Origin: Tausonia pullulans
Taxonomy: Eukaryota; Basidiomycota; Tremellomycetes; Cystofilobasidiales; Mrakiaceae
Reading direction: 5' to 3'
Assembly: GCA_951802195.1 (NCBI GenBank)
Contig: OX637638.1
Location: 310,001-374,000, forward strand
Length of the DNA: 64,000 bases
Both the position numbers and the translations under genes were made by a program. The notes under the pieces are model-generated. The model had not been told where the DNA came from. It worked only from the letters and a program-made list of their open reading frames with translations, and searched no databases. Below are positions 1-9,101 of this stretch, piece after piece. Position 1 is the stretch's first letter. Every line of letters starts with the position of its first letter.

Positions 1-3000
1 TCGTCGACAAGCATTCGGTTCCACTCGTGGTAAAGAACGCCCCTCGCGCCCTCGAGGTCGTCGACGGTCGCCCGATCGCATCGGGAGCCGTCACGCATCA
101 CACCTCTCCCCTGGCCCTCACCGTACCTAGGCATCGACACACCGAATCCCTCTCTTTCGACGTCACCTCCCTTGGCCACTATCCGATCATCCTCGGTATT
201 CCCTGGCTCAAACGACACAATCCCTCGATCGACTGGCCAGCGCATTACCTCGTTTTCGATTCGCAGTACTGCCGGAGCTCCTGCCTCTCACGAGAAACTT
301 CCACCCTAGCCAAACCCCTCAGTCAAGTCCCACCATCGTCTTTCAACGAGGCTTCATCGCCCTCGTCCCCGCCCTTGTCCTTGTCCTCGCCCAAGCCCTC
401 GTCCTCGCCCAAGCCCTCGCCCAAGCCCTCGTCCTCGCCCAAGCCCTCGTTCTCGCCCAAGCCCTCGTCCTCGCCCAAGTCCTCGTCCTCGCTCAGGTTC
501 AAGTTCAAGTCCTCGTCCTCGCCCAAGCCCTCGCCCAAGCCCTCGTCCTCGCCCAAGCCCTCGTTCTCGCCCAAGCCCTCGTCCTCGCCCAAGTCCTCGT
601 CCTCGCTCAGGTTCAAGTTCAAGTCCTCGTCCTCGCCAGTCAGCCACCGATCGCTCCTCCCTGCCGTCATCTCCGCCACCCGGTCTTCGCCTTACTTCTC
701 TGTTATCCCGCCTACGGACCCGCTTGACCCCCCGGACCGTGAGCCTTCACCCCCGGAGATTGATGTACCCGCCATCGTCCCACCGGAGTATCACGCCTAC
801 CTCAAGGTTTTCGAGAAGTCCTCAGCCTCGGAACTTCCCCCTCATCGGCCATACGACCATGCCATCACTCTTAAGGACAACACGCAGCCACCCTTCGGTC
901 CGATCTACGGCCTCTCATCAGTCGAGCTCGGCGCTCTTCGCGAATTCATCGACGAGAACCTCGCCAAAGGTTTCATCGTCCCCTCGAAGTCACCTGCCGC
1001 TGCTCCCATCCTTTTCGTCAAGAAGAAGGACAAATCTCTTCGCCTCTGCGTCGACTACCGCCGTCTCAACGCTATCACCATCAAGAATCGGTACCCGCTT
1101 CCACTCATCTCGGAATCCCTTGACCGGCTGGCCACTGCCAAGTTCTTCACCAAACTCGACCTCCGAGGCGCCTACAACCTCGTTCGGATCGCCCCGGGTG
1201 ATGAATGGAAGACTGCCTTCCGCTGTCGCTACGGGCTGTTCGAGTACAAAGTTATGCCCTTTGGGCTGACGAACGCACCAGCCACATTCCAGCACTTTAT
1301 GAACGACACCCTCCGCGACCTCCTCGACATCTCCGTCATCGTCTATCTAGACGATATCCTCATATTTTCCCCTACCCTTGACACACATCGCCAACACGTT
1401 GCCACTGTCCTCGAGCGCCTCCTGACAGCGCGCCTCTGGGTCAAGCCGGAGAAGTGCGCCTTCCACCAGGACGAGGTCGATTTCCTCGGCTACATCGTCG
1501 GCGCTCAAGGCATCAAGATGGATCCCTCCAAGATCTCAGCCGTCACAGACTGGCCGGTACCCACCTCGGTCAGACACATCCAGTCCTTCCTCGGATTTGC
1601 CAACTTCTACCGCCGTTTCGTCCACCGGTTCTCAAAAGTCGTCGCTCCCATTACGTCCCTCCTCAAGAAAGGTGTCCCCTTCCACTTCGGACCGGATCAA
1701 CTCGCCGCTTTCAAGACCCTCAAGTCCAAGTTCACCTCGTCTGCCGTCCTCACCGTCTTCGATCCCTCGCTTCCCCTCGTCCTCGAGACGGACTCATCCG
1801 ATTTCGCCGTTGCCGGCGTCCTCTCGCAACGCGCCGTTGCCCTTCGCTCGCCACTCCGCCCGATCGCCTTCTACTCGCGCAAGCTCAACCCGGCCGAACT
1901 CAACTACGAGATCCACGACAAGGAAATGTTGGCGATCATCGAGTGCCTCAAGGAGTGGCGCCATTACTGCGAAGGACACCCATCACCTCTCACCATCTAC
2001 ACCGATCACGAGTCGCTCCAGTACTTTACCACCTCCAAAGCCCTCTCCCGCCGTGAGTCCCGCTGGGCCGAGTTCCTCTCTGGTTTCAACTTTGTCGTTA
2101 TCTACCGCCCTGGAGGACGCAATACCGTCGCCGATGCCCTGTCGAGGCGACAGGACCTTTCGGAGGGGAGTCGCCCTTCGGACCAGACACCCAGACGCCT
2201 TCTCAAACCCGACCAGTACATCATTGCCGCCAACCTCAGGTCCCGTCCTTCGGCCGCTGCCGCTCCCCTCAATCAAGCTCCCCTCGATCAAACTTCCTTC
2301 AATACTATCGGCAACATCCCTGCGCTCTTCGAACCCATTGACTCGGAACCTCCGGAACCCATTCCCGACCTCGATCCTCGCCCCAAGCTCCTTCCTCGTC
2401 TTCTCACCGCACAACTCGCCGACCCATCACTCGCCCCCCTCATTGACCTCCTCCGTCATCCGAATCGCCCTCGCTCTCCCGACGATGTCAAGGCTCTCCA
2501 GGGTCTCTCGCTCCACCCTACAGACCTCCTTCTCTCGCGCGGCCTCGTCCTCGTTCCGGACGATCACCAGCTACGCCTCGACCTCGTCCGCGCCTGCCAC
2601 GAGCCTCGCCTCGCTGGGCACCTTGGCGCTCGCAAGACCCACGACCTTCTTCGACGCTCGTTCACTTTCCCCTCTGATTACACGTTCGTTCAGACCTACA
2701 CCTCCGGCTGCGACCTTTGCGTCCGCAACAAGACAAATCGGCGCGCACCCTTCGGCCTCCTCCAACCGCTTCCGCCACCGACACGCCCTTGGACGATGAT
2801 CTCCATGGACGGCATCGTCAAGCTCCCAACCTCCGACGGCCTCGACTGCATTCAAGTTTTCATCGATCGATTCACCAAGATGGTTCGTCTCGTCCCGTAC
2901 TGTGAAGCCGGTTTCGCGGCTCCCGAGCTCGCTCGGATGTACCTCGACCACGTTGTCCGGCACCACGGTTTCCAGACAGACATCACCTCGGATCGCGGAT

Positions 3001-3944
3001 CGACCTTCACCTCCGCTTTCTGGCGATCTTTCCTCTCTCTCATCGGCACTGCCCCTCATTTCACTACCGCCTTCCACCCCGCGGCCAACGGCCAAACCGA
3101 GCGTGCTAATGCCGTCGTCGAGACCTTCCTTCGGATCTTCTGCAACCACCATCAAGACGACTGGGTCTCGCTCCTTCCCTCCTGCGAGTTCGCTCTCAAC
3201 AACTCGCTAGCGGTCGCCACCCAGCACACGCCTTTCTTCGCCAACCACGGTTTCCACCCTCTCTCGTCATCTGACCTCCTCGCCGCCTCTACCTCGCACA
3301 ATCCCGCCGCCGATGCCACAGTTGCCAAGCTTCGCGCTCTTCATACCGAGATCCGAGATCACATCCTCGCTGCCCAACGTTCATACAAGACCTTCGCTGA
3401 TCAATCCCGTCGTCCTACCACCTTTCTAGGGGAAGACGGCAAGGATCCTTCCCCTCCGATCTTCAAGACCGGCGATCTGGTCTGGCTCAATCGTCGCAAC
3501 ATTACTACCGATCGGCCCTCGCTCAAACTCGATGTCAAACACCTCGGCCCTTTCCGGATCCTCCGTGTGCTCTCGGACATCTCCTTCGAGCTCGACTTGC
3601 CTCCCACAGTCCCGGTCCATCCTGTTTTCCACGCCTCGCTCCTCTTGCCACACGCCCCCGGACACCCCGGTCAACACCAGCCTGCCGCGTCTCCAGTCAA
3701 CGCCGCCGACCCAGAGCTGTACGTCGTCGAACGCATCATCAAGATGGACGTCCGCGACGGCAAGCACTTCTACCTCGTTCACTGGCAAGGCTATCGCGAC
3801 GAGGAGGACACATGGGAGCCGTACGATCACGTTGCTCATCTTCGCCTCCTCAAAGCCTTCCACCGCGCCCATCCTGATCTTCCCAAGCCATCGCGTCGAA
3901 TAATCCGTCGTCCTTCTCGCCGTCCTCGTCGCCGTAACCCCTAG
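1..3944 (+). CDS. Ty3/gypsy pol polyprotein with chromodomain (5' end outside window)
   Basis: One open frame runs from the left edge to a stop at 3942-3944. Visible parts are: an aspartic-protease-like region at about residues 1-80 (ILGIPWLKRHNP is typical of the end of the retropepsin domain); a Ser/Pro/Lys repeat linker; reverse transcriptase with the YLDDILIF catalytic box; RNase H (LETDSSDFAVAGVL); an integrase zinc region (HLGARKTHDLL with a CDLC pair) and catalytic core; and a chromodomain near the C-terminus (YLVHWQGYRDEEDTWEP). This is retroelement coding sequence, not a host gene. Gag would lie upstream, outside the window. Confidence 0.93.
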   Translation, partial: VDKHSVPLVVKNAPRALEVVDGRPIASGAVTHHTSPLALTVPRHRHTESLSFDVTSLGHYPIILGIPWLKRHNPSIDWPAHYLVFDSQYCRSSCLSRETSTLAKPLSQVPPSSFNEASSPSSPPLSLSSPKPSSSPKPSPKPSSSPKPSFSPKPSSSPKSSSSLRFKFKSSSSPKPSPKPSSSPKPSFSPKPSSSPKSSSSLRFKFKSSSSPVSHRSLLPAVISATRSSPYFSVIPPTDPLDPPDREPSPPEIDVPAIVPPEYHAYLKVFEKSSASELPPHRPYDHAITLKDNTQPPFGPIYGLSSVELGALREFIDENLAKGFIVPSKSPAAAPILFVKKKDKSLRLCVDYRRLNAITIKNRYPLPLISESLDRLATAKFFTKLDLRGAYNLVRIAPGDEWKTAFRCRYGLFEYKVMPFGLTNAPATFQHFMNDTLRDLLDISVIVYLDDILIFSPTLDTHRQHVATVLERLLTARLWVKPEKCAFHQDEVDFLGYIVGAQGIKMDPSKISAVTDWPVPTSVRHIQSFLGFANFYRRFVHRFSKVVAPITSLLKKGVPFHFGPDQLAAFKTLKSKFTSSAVLTVFDPSLPLVLETDSSDFAVAGVLSQRAVALRSPLRPIAFYSRKLNPAELNYEIHDKEMLAIIECLKEWRHYCEGHPSPLTIYTDHESLQYFTTSKALSRRESRWAEFLSGFNFVVIYRPGGRNTVADALSRRQDLSEGSRPSDQTPRRLLKPDQYIIAANLRSRPSAAAAPLNQAPLDQTSFNTIGNIPALFEPIDSEPPEPIPDLDPRPKLLPRLLTAQLADPSLAPLIDLLRHPNRPRSPDDVKALQGLSLHPTDLLLSRGLVLVPDDHQLRLDLVRACHEPRLAGHLGARKTHDLLRRSFTFPSDYTFVQTYTSGCDLCVRNKTNRRAPFGLLQPLPPPTRPWTMISMDGIVKLPTSDGLDCIQVFIDRFTKMVRLVPYCEAGFAAPELARMYLDHVVRHHGFQTDITSDRGSTFTSAFWRSFLSLIGTAPHFTTAFHPAANGQTERANAVVETFLRIFCNHHQDDWVSLLPSCEFALNNSLAVATQHTPFFANHGFHPLSSSDLLAASTSHNPAADATVAKLRALHTEIRDHILAAQRSYKTFADQSRRPTTFLGEDGKDPSPPIFKTGDLVWLNRRNITTDRPSLKLDVKHLGPFRILRVLSDISFELDLPPTVPVHPVFHASLLLPHAPGHPGQHQPAASPVNAADPELYVVERIIKMDVRDGKHFYLVHWQGYRDEEDTWEPYDHVAHLRLLKAFHRAHPDLPKPSRRIIRRPSRRPRRRNP
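381..640 (+). repeat. Tandem repeat in the protease-RT linker of the retroelement
   Basis: A short unit encoding roughly SSPKP is repeated many times, and a larger unit of about 110 bp (ending in the LRFKFKSSSS-type segment) is present twice in direct order. The result is a low-complexity, Ser/Pro/Lys-rich linker between protease and reverse transcriptase. Long open frames on the opposite strand here are only a by-product of the repeat. Confidence 0.85.
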
Positions 3945-3994
3945 CTCTCAGGTCCTTTGCCCTCTCAGGAGTTCGGGCCTTAGCCGGGGGCTCC

Positions 3995-4354
3995 TGTCAG
4001 GATCTTACGGTTCACTACATAGGCTCTGCGCTTATGTGGCTGCAGAATCTCGCGGACCCGCCACCTCGGCTCCGCGTCTGTGTAGCATCGCCCTTAATTG
4101 CTCAGCTTCCATATTTTTAGCCTCTCTTCAGCCACACTGTCACACACTCTTTGTTTTCTCACCCTTAGTCCATAAGACACTCAGTTCATCGTACAATTTG
4201 TTCTACACTCTGACTACCATTTGGATTCGACAAATTTGCCCAAGACATCGAAGCGAGCCTGTGTCACTGCCCGCACTTCAGTCTACTATTCCACACACGC
4301 CCTCCCCTTAGCACCCGTCATCCTCAGCCCTTGACCCTTGGGCCAATCCTAACA
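3995..4354 (+). repeat. 3' LTR of the Ty3/gypsy element
   Basis: The LTR starts TGTCAGGATC just after a G-rich tract (CCGGGGGCTCC) and ends CCAATCCTAACA. The ends form a short imperfect inverted repeat (TGTCAGGAT against TGTTAGGAT) with TG...CA termini, as expected for this family. It lies 50 bp after the polyprotein stop. A target-site duplication cannot be tested because the other end is not in the window. Confidence 0.82.
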
Positions 4355-5262
4355 CTGGATGTCTACGTTCGGTACAGATAGCCAGTTGCAGCTGGGTCTC
4401 CTCTTTATCCACACAAACCTCGGCCGGCTGGACGCTCCTCGTGAGCCCCACGGCGCACACAGTCGTACTCTAGCCAACCGCGGCCTCATCATCCCAAAGG
4501 GCTGGCAGGACCACTTTCCGGCGCTTACCAAGATCGATTGGAAGCGTCAGTGGTGCTTGCTCAAGGCCGTGTCCCGAGCGTCGCCCGAAGACGTCGACTT
4601 GGCCCATCGCTTCTCGCTGTACAGTCTCCACCCAGGGAAGCATACTGCTGCGCCATTCCTCGCCGACGGAACCGCTACGCCGCACAACAGGTCCAAGCGA
4701 TGTGCGCTGTGCCTGACGGCCCCCGTCGAGTCCTTCTTCCACCTCTTCGACGAGCCGTGTCCCGTCGTGCGGGCTATCTGGTCGGCGGCTGCTGCACGTG
4801 CCTCGCCTTCGCTCCCCTCCCATCCTCCCTCCCTCCAGACGCTCGTCTGCCCGACACCGTCGCCGCCGAGGGCGGTCTTTCTCTTCCACTGCATCTTTGT
4901 AGCCCGGACATGGCGATTCGTCCGGAGGCGGAGGTACAGCAAGATCGCAGCCCTCGACCCTGTCACGGACGAGGAGATCAGCGAGATCGCGTCCACAATC
5001 CGACGGACACTCTGGCAGTCGAGTACGAGGTGGATGGCTGGCAGTGGCCAGATGGCTGGTACTGCTGTCGGTGCCGCCATCGATCCTGGGTGAACAGCAG
5101 GTCAGGGGTGGAGAAGTATGGCTAGACTATAGACCATAGCCACCGCTTGACTTAGCCGGACATTTTGATATCTTACCTTTTTTCTAATGGGCCTATATCC
5201 ATAACCCATCTTTTGTTTTCCTTCCACCCCTACTTTTACTTTCACTTTCGCTATCCCTCTAT
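4355..5262 (+). mobile_element. Non-LTR retrotransposon (LINE), 5'-truncated copy A
   Basis: The 3' end of a LINE: about 740 bp of C-terminal coding sequence followed by about 170 bp of 3' UTR. The UTR is shared with copies B (5263-5500) and C (8396-8870, minus strand). The similarity covers the end of the ORF, the segment around CTGACCTGCTGTTCACCC (on the minus-strand copy) and the T-rich tail. The copy begins directly at the LTR edge, so its 5' side was lost either through normal 5' truncation or because the LTR element landed there. The final A tail seen in copy C is missing because copy B follows immediately. Confidence 0.8.
4359..5093 (+). CDS. C-terminal part of LINE ORF2 with zinc-binding (zf-RVT) domain
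   Basis: An open frame of 244 residues with no start of its own. At about residues 108-135 it has the reverse-transcriptase-associated zinc motif CALC...HLF...CP, followed by an Ile-Trp pair. This motif is characteristic of the C-terminus of Tad/I-type LINE ORF2 proteins. The basic stretch WRFVRRRRYSK follows. The reverse transcriptase and endonuclease domains are absent because of truncation. This is a dead fragment rather than a gene. The motif also appears, diverged, at 61.6-61.8 kb. Confidence 0.75.
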   Translation: MSTFGTDSQLQLGLLFIHTNLGRLDAPREPHGAHSRTLANRGLIIPKGWQDHFPALTKIDWKRQWCLLKAVSRASPEDVDLAHRFSLYSLHPGKHTAAPFLADGTATPHNRSKRCALCLTAPVESFFHLFDEPCPVVRAIWSAAAARASPSLPSHPPSLQTLVCPTPSPPRAVFLFHCIFVARTWRFVRRRRYSKIAALDPVTDEEISEIASTIRRTLWQSSTRWMAGSGQMAGTAVGAAIDPG

Positions 5263-5500
5263 CTAGACACATTGGCAGTCAAGTACAAGGTGCATGGCTG
5301 GCAGTGTCCAGATGGCTGGTACTGTTGCTGGCCCCGCCATCGATCCTGGGTGAAAAACAGGTCAGGGTGGGGAAGTATGGTTAGACCATAGCCACCGTTA
5401 GATATAGCTGGCCATCTTGATGTTTTACCTTTTCTAATGGGCCTATGTCCATACCCATCTTTTGCTTTCCTTCCACCTCTTCTTTCATTTTCGCTCGTGG
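5263..5500 (+). mobile_element. LINE 3' fragment, copy B
   Basis: A second, more diverged copy of the last coding bases and 3' UTR of the same LINE, directly behind copy A in the same orientation. It aligns with copy A from about 5005 onward (TGGCAGTC, GATGGCTGGTACTG, ATGGGCCTATGTCCAT). A tandem pair of 3' ends like this can arise from two insertions at one site or from a local duplication. Confidence 0.75.
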
Positions 5501-5506
5501 GGTCAT

Positions 5507-5890
5507 CGTTGACATTGCCCCATGGGTCAAGGACTGAGGAGGATGGGTGAGAAGAGGGGTGTTGGCGAAGGAGTGGACTGGGAGCAGCGGCGGCTGATGG
5601 AGTGAATCTGAAGTAATGAACGTGACACGGGCTGTCTCAATGGTCTTGGGTAGGGTTTCGGGGTCCAAATGATAGTCAAAGTGCAGAACGAAAGTCTACG
5701 ATGAACTGAGCTCTGTATAAACCGGGAGGTGGGGAGGAGGGGGGGAGGACAAGGAAGAGGCTGAGGAGGACCCGAGAGCAATGTGTGTAGAACAGATGAG
5801 ACAGAGTAAGAAGCAATAATTGGGGATGCTATGCAAGCGCAGAGCTGACCGGGCACGGAGTCGAGGCGATGAGTCCGCGAGATCCTGCCC
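5507..5890 (-). mobile_element. Diverged solo LTR related to the 3995-4354 LTR
   Basis: Read on the minus strand, this matches the LTR at 3995-4354 over most of its length. Shared blocks include GCAGGATCTCGCGGAC, GCATAGCATC, CAGTTCATCGTA, GACTATCATTTGGA and CCTTGACCCATGGGGCAAT. No internal retroelement sequence flanks it, so it looks like a solo LTR of a related Ty3/gypsy family. It is clearly older than the element at 1-4354. The end near 5507 is reasonably defined. The other end is approximate because similarity fades after about 5890. Confidence 0.68.
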
Positions 5891-6462
5891 ATCGCCTCCA
5901 TTGGTCTCGCCGCCCGTCCTCCTCAGCCCTCATCCCTTCTCACCCCATATCCGTACACCCCACTATCCGCAATATCTAGGCAGATACTCGTCCCCCCTCC
6001 CTTCCTCTCATTGCCTCCCAGAGAGTCGTGCCGTCCTCTATGCACTATCCAGAGGTAGATACAAATCGAATGACACGTTCAGCCCGGCGCAGAGGATCAC
6101 CCGGCCTATAGGATCATCCAAGCGTACAGAGACAGAGAAGTGAGGAGCACACGAGGGCGACGGCAGATCCCGCGGATCCCGACCAAGAACACAGGCGCTC
6201 TCTCATACTGTATTCTATCGATCGAATCATCCGCGGCTTGAGAGTACAGTGATCGTAGTCAACGGGAGGAAGCAGGAGGGAGAAAGGGCCGTGCAGTTCG
6301 TCCGAGTATAGGCCCACAACGAGAACACCGCTCGCCGTAGCATGGAATGTCTGTCCGCAACGGTGAGAAAGAGGCAGCGCAGCACATGCGAAAGCCTAGC
6401 CGAGACGTCGATGTTGACGATAGGTTGGGTTTTGCGGAGTGCCTTACATCGTTGAACCGCCT
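5891..6462. other. Non-genic stretch before the tRNA island
   Basis: No coding signal that I trust on either strand. The open frames here are short and lack domain character. It may hold the faded left part of the reversed LTR. Confidence 0.5.
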
Positions 6463-6609
6463 GGAGATGTAATCAAGTGGTTACGATGATAGTTTCGAAC
6501 TTAGGATGTGCCCTGGCATTGGAGAGTCCTGCTCTCGTCTGTCGGGCATCATCAGAGATCGGTTAGCTGTTGGCCTTTGGCCGCGTAGGTTCGAATCCTG
6601 CCATCTTCG
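6463..6609 (+). tRNA. tRNA-Ser(CGA) with a long intron
   Basis: The acceptor stem is GGAGATG paired with CATCTTC, with discriminator G. The D arm includes AGTGGTTA. The anticodon stem ATAGT pairs with GCTGT, and the loop holds CGA at 6496-6498. There is a class II variable arm (TGGCC-TTT-GGCCG) and a T arm GTAGG-TTCGAAT-CCTGC. An intron of about 65 nt (6500-6564) sits at the canonical position after base 37. A TTTT terminator follows at 6615. The serine identity rests on the anticodon, the long variable arm and the G discriminator. The intron is long for a tRNA. Confidence 0.85.
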
Positions 6610-6833
6610 GTTATCTTTTGCCCCCTCGCACTCTCCGCGTCAACTGGCTTGCCAGGCTGGCGCCTTTCAGTGTCCTTGCGTACAGGGTATCGCCGTGCGG
6701 AACATGGCGAGCAGGGGCGCCTCTCGAGCCAGGGCGGAGGAGATATCGGCGGTCAAACCCAAAGGGATTCCGCGCGCCCACCTGCTCGAGAATCGCTCGT
6801 CCCGCTTCCCTCCCTCGCCATGCCCCTTCCCTG

Positions 6834-6854
6834 CCCCCCCCCCCCCCCCCCCCC
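6834..6854 (+). repeat. Poly(C) run of 21
   Basis: An uninterrupted run of C between two tRNA genes. It could be affected by sequencing error in length. Confidence 0.9.
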
Positions 6855-6960
6855 GTGCCTCTCGCTGGAGAAAGGTGGCTTCCGAGGAGACGGCTCTGCT
6901 GCCGCCGACGTGCTCTCCATCGGGCGCTCACTCCATCGGGACCGGGAGGAAAAAGATTTA

Positions 6961-7048
6961 GACTCCTGCGGGGATCGAACCCACGGTCTCCTGCGGACAG
7001 ATTTTCCGGATATCGGAAGCAGACGCGATACCACTTCGCCAAGGAGCC
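6961..7048 (-). tRNA. tRNA-Arg(CCG) with a 17-nt intron
   Basis: On the minus strand the acceptor stem is GGCTCCT paired with AGGAGTC. The anticodon stem TCTGC pairs with GCAGG, and the loop is TT-CCG-A. The T arm is GTGGG-TTCGATC-CCCGC. A 17-nt intron follows base 37 and contains CGGAA, complementary to TTCCG, the usual anticodon-intron pairing. A T-rich terminator follows (reading towards 6950). The same 88-bp gene occurs at 8004-8091 and 62607-62694. Confidence 0.92.
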
Positions 7049-8003
7049 AACAACGAGAGGTCGCTCGACAAACTCGGTTGTGTGACTTGTCCACCTTTGC
7101 GTACTGGTTCTCGTGTCATACCCCGCCAATCTTTTGTCTTGCACCGCCCCCGGTCCCTTGGCAGGCTTCCCTCCTGGCCAGAGGCAGCACGGAAAGTTGC
7201 ATGGAGGCGAAACCGAACGGGCTGGCGAGGCGACTGGGCGTAGCCGCACTATGGGCTACGGGCGACGTCTGGCGGCACGATCCTTCAACTCATCGCGTCT
7301 TCCGTTCGAATCCGAGGGGCCTTTCCCCACTCCCAGCCAATTCCGAACCTGCGGGTCCAGCCCGCCACCCGCCACCTGCCACCCGCCACCCAGACCAAGG
7401 GGGAGTCGCCGCCCGCGACCCCTCCTCAGACATCTACCCTCCTTCCCCCTCCTGCTCTCCTTGCTTATTACCTCTTGCCCTTGCACTCCTCTCTCCGTCC
7501 CCAGTCGTACCACCTACTTGCGAGAGGATACAAGAGGGACCTGCTGGGACAGGCCCGCGCCAAGATCGGTTCACGACGGTGCGACGGCGCTACAATCCCC
7601 TAGATCGTCTAAGCTGGCCAGCCCCCTTGTCCGGCATACTAGCAGAGGCCTCGGTATGCTTGCATCCTCCTTCCCTCCTTCCCTCCTTCCCTCCTTCCCT
7701 CCTTCCTTATTGTGCCCTCCTTGCTGGACTCTCCCTTCCTCCTTGCTGTGCCCTCCTACATCCTCCCCCCTCCCTCCTCTCTCCCACTCCACTCTTTTCA
7801 TCTTGGATACTCGTTCATCTCAACCCTTCCCTCTCCCGGACTGTACCCTCCCTCCCCTTTCGCCGAAGTCTAACTGTATTCTCTTTTCCTTTGCTCTATC
7901 TCGCGGCCATCCCATGGCAAGCCCAGGGAGGTGGGTGGGACGGCAAGGGGCCGCCGTCGCTCGTCGGTGTGGCACGAGATGCAGACATCAACCACCTCGA
8001 GCT
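7049..8003. other. Non-genic spacer between tRNA genes, with a CCTT microsatellite
   Basis: No gene recognised. A (CCTT)n pyrimidine run lies at about 7666-7709. A B-box-like GTTCGAATCC lies near 7308, but no matching acceptor stem is present, so I do not call a tRNA. Long open frames here reflect high GC content and pyrimidine runs. Confidence 0.5.
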
Positions 8004-8091
8004 GGCTCCTTGGCGAAGTGGTATCGCGTCTGCTTCCGATATCCGGAAAATCTGTCCGCAGGAGACCGTGGGTTCGATCCCCGCAGGAGTC
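8004..8091 (+). tRNA. tRNA-Arg(CCG) with a 17-nt intron
   Basis: Same 88-bp sequence as the genes at 6961-7048 (minus) and 62607-62694 (plus), including the intron. All stems pair. A TTTT terminator follows at about 8098. It lies in opposite orientation to the copy about 1 kb to the left. Confidence 0.92.
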
Positions 8092-8395
8092 TAGTTGTTT
8101 TGGACCCTCGATGTTTTGGAGCATGGCTCAGGGATGACATCGGGACAGTGGGGTGTGTCGATGACTCGATGGCTTGTTCGATGGACCATGGTCGACCTCT
8201 CTCCCTCAGGGTTGCTCGGCGGTGCCGGGACTCGCTGGTACTTGCCGGGACTCGCTCGGATTCACACTGAGTCTCGAACCACACTGAGTCTCGAACACAT
8301 GGACATGAACAGTCACAGGTGGAACTGAGGCTTCGCTTGCTGGTCGTGGCCGAGTAGAGGCAGGCCATCGTGAGCGCACACTGCACCGTCAACCA
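8092..8395. other. Spacer between tRNA-Arg and LINE 3' end
   Basis: Nothing recognised. A short local duplication is visible around 8222-8300 (CGGGACTCGCT and CACTGAGTCTCGAAC each twice). Confidence 0.5.
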
Positions 8396-8870
8396 TTTTT
8401 TTTTTGTATTTAAGTCATGAGTTATACGTAGAGAACGAGGTAACCCTATGAGAGATGGTGATTCGTAGCTAGATAGAGTGAGAGCGAAAATGAAAGTAGG
8501 GGTGGAAGGAAAATCAAAGATGGGTCATGGACATAGGCCCATTAGAAAAAGGTAAGATATCAAAATGTCCGGCTAATTCAAGCGGTGGCTATGGTCTATA
8601 GTCTAGCCATACTTCTCCACCCCTGACCTGCTGTTCACCCTGGATCGATGGCGGCACCGAGGGCAGTACCAGCCATCTGGCCACTGCCAGCCATCCACCT
8701 CGTACTCGACTGCCAGAGTGTCCGTCGGATTGTGGACGCGATCTTGCGGATTTCCTCGTCCGTGACAGGATCGAGGGCTGGGATCTTGCTGTACCTCCGC
8801 CTTCGGACGAATCGCCATGTCCGGGCTACAAAGATGCAGTGGAAGAGAAAGACCGCCCTGAAAGTAGGGG
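8396..8870 (-). mobile_element. LINE 3' end with A tail, copy C
   Basis: Minus-strand copy of the LINE seen at 4355-5262, covering the last part of the coding region and the full 3' UTR. It ends in a run of 10 A (10 T on the plus strand at 8396-8405), which marks the true 3' terminus. Over the shared part it is very similar to copy A, so both are probably young. Its truncated 5' end (8870) lies 77 bp from the start of tRNA-His, and its 3' end lies about 300 bp beyond tRNA-Arg. Confidence 0.82.
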
Positions 8871-8946
8871 TAATTATCTGCGCCAGCCTCCGCTGCACGC
8901 CTCATAGCGAGAGACGAACAGGTAGAAACCGTCTACATGGACGCAG

Positions 8947-9080
8947 GATTGGTTAGTCTAGGTGGTTAGGGCGTTGGCTTGTGGCATCGCTGGTCTTTCG
9001 ATCTTCAGGTTCATCCCTGATACGGAGACGGGCAGAATTTCATAACGCCAGATACCGGGGTTCGAGTCCCCGACCGATCA
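8947..9080 (+). tRNA. tRNA-His(GTG) with a 61-nt intron
   Basis: The acceptor stem is GATTGGT paired with ACCGATC, discriminator A. The anticodon stem TTGGC pairs with GCCAG, with GTG at 8981-8983. The T arm is CGGGG-TTCGAGT-CCCCG. The intron (8985-9045) is unusually long and contains a B-box-like AGGTTCATCCC, which might be a relic of an inserted tRNA piece. A T5 terminator appears at about 9103, inside the following microsatellite. Confidence 0.82.
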
Positions 9081-9101
9081 AGGTTGCGCAAGCAGCATCA
9101 T

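Larger units (their letters stand above)
1..4354 (+). mobile_element. Ty3/gypsy LTR retrotransposon (chromovirus), 3' part
   Basis: The 3' portion of a Ty3/gypsy element; its 5' LTR and most of gag lie before the window. In order it shows a protease-like stretch, reverse transcriptase, RNase H, integrase and a C-terminal chromodomain, then a purine-rich tract and a 360-bp 3' LTR. The domain order (integrase after RNase H) and the chromodomain place it with the chromoviruses, which are known to bias integration towards chromatin marks. The visible part looks whole, so insertion is probably fairly recent. The element abuts a LINE fragment on its right, so the two elements are nested or one landed beside the other. 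The family call is firm; the 5' extent is unknown. Confidence 0.93.

Noticed and set aside
323-679. Long minus-strand Glu/Gly-rich open frames
   Set aside because: They are mirror images of the Ser/Pro/Lys repeat in the retroelement linker.
7235-7325. tRNA-like stretch with a B box GTTCGAATCC and a D-arm-like hairpin
   Set aside because: No acceptor stem or T-stem pairing could be built, so it is at most a relic.
7666-7709. CCTT repeat as a possible structural (telomere or centromere-like) element
   Set aside because: It is a short, simple pyrimidine microsatellite with no larger array.
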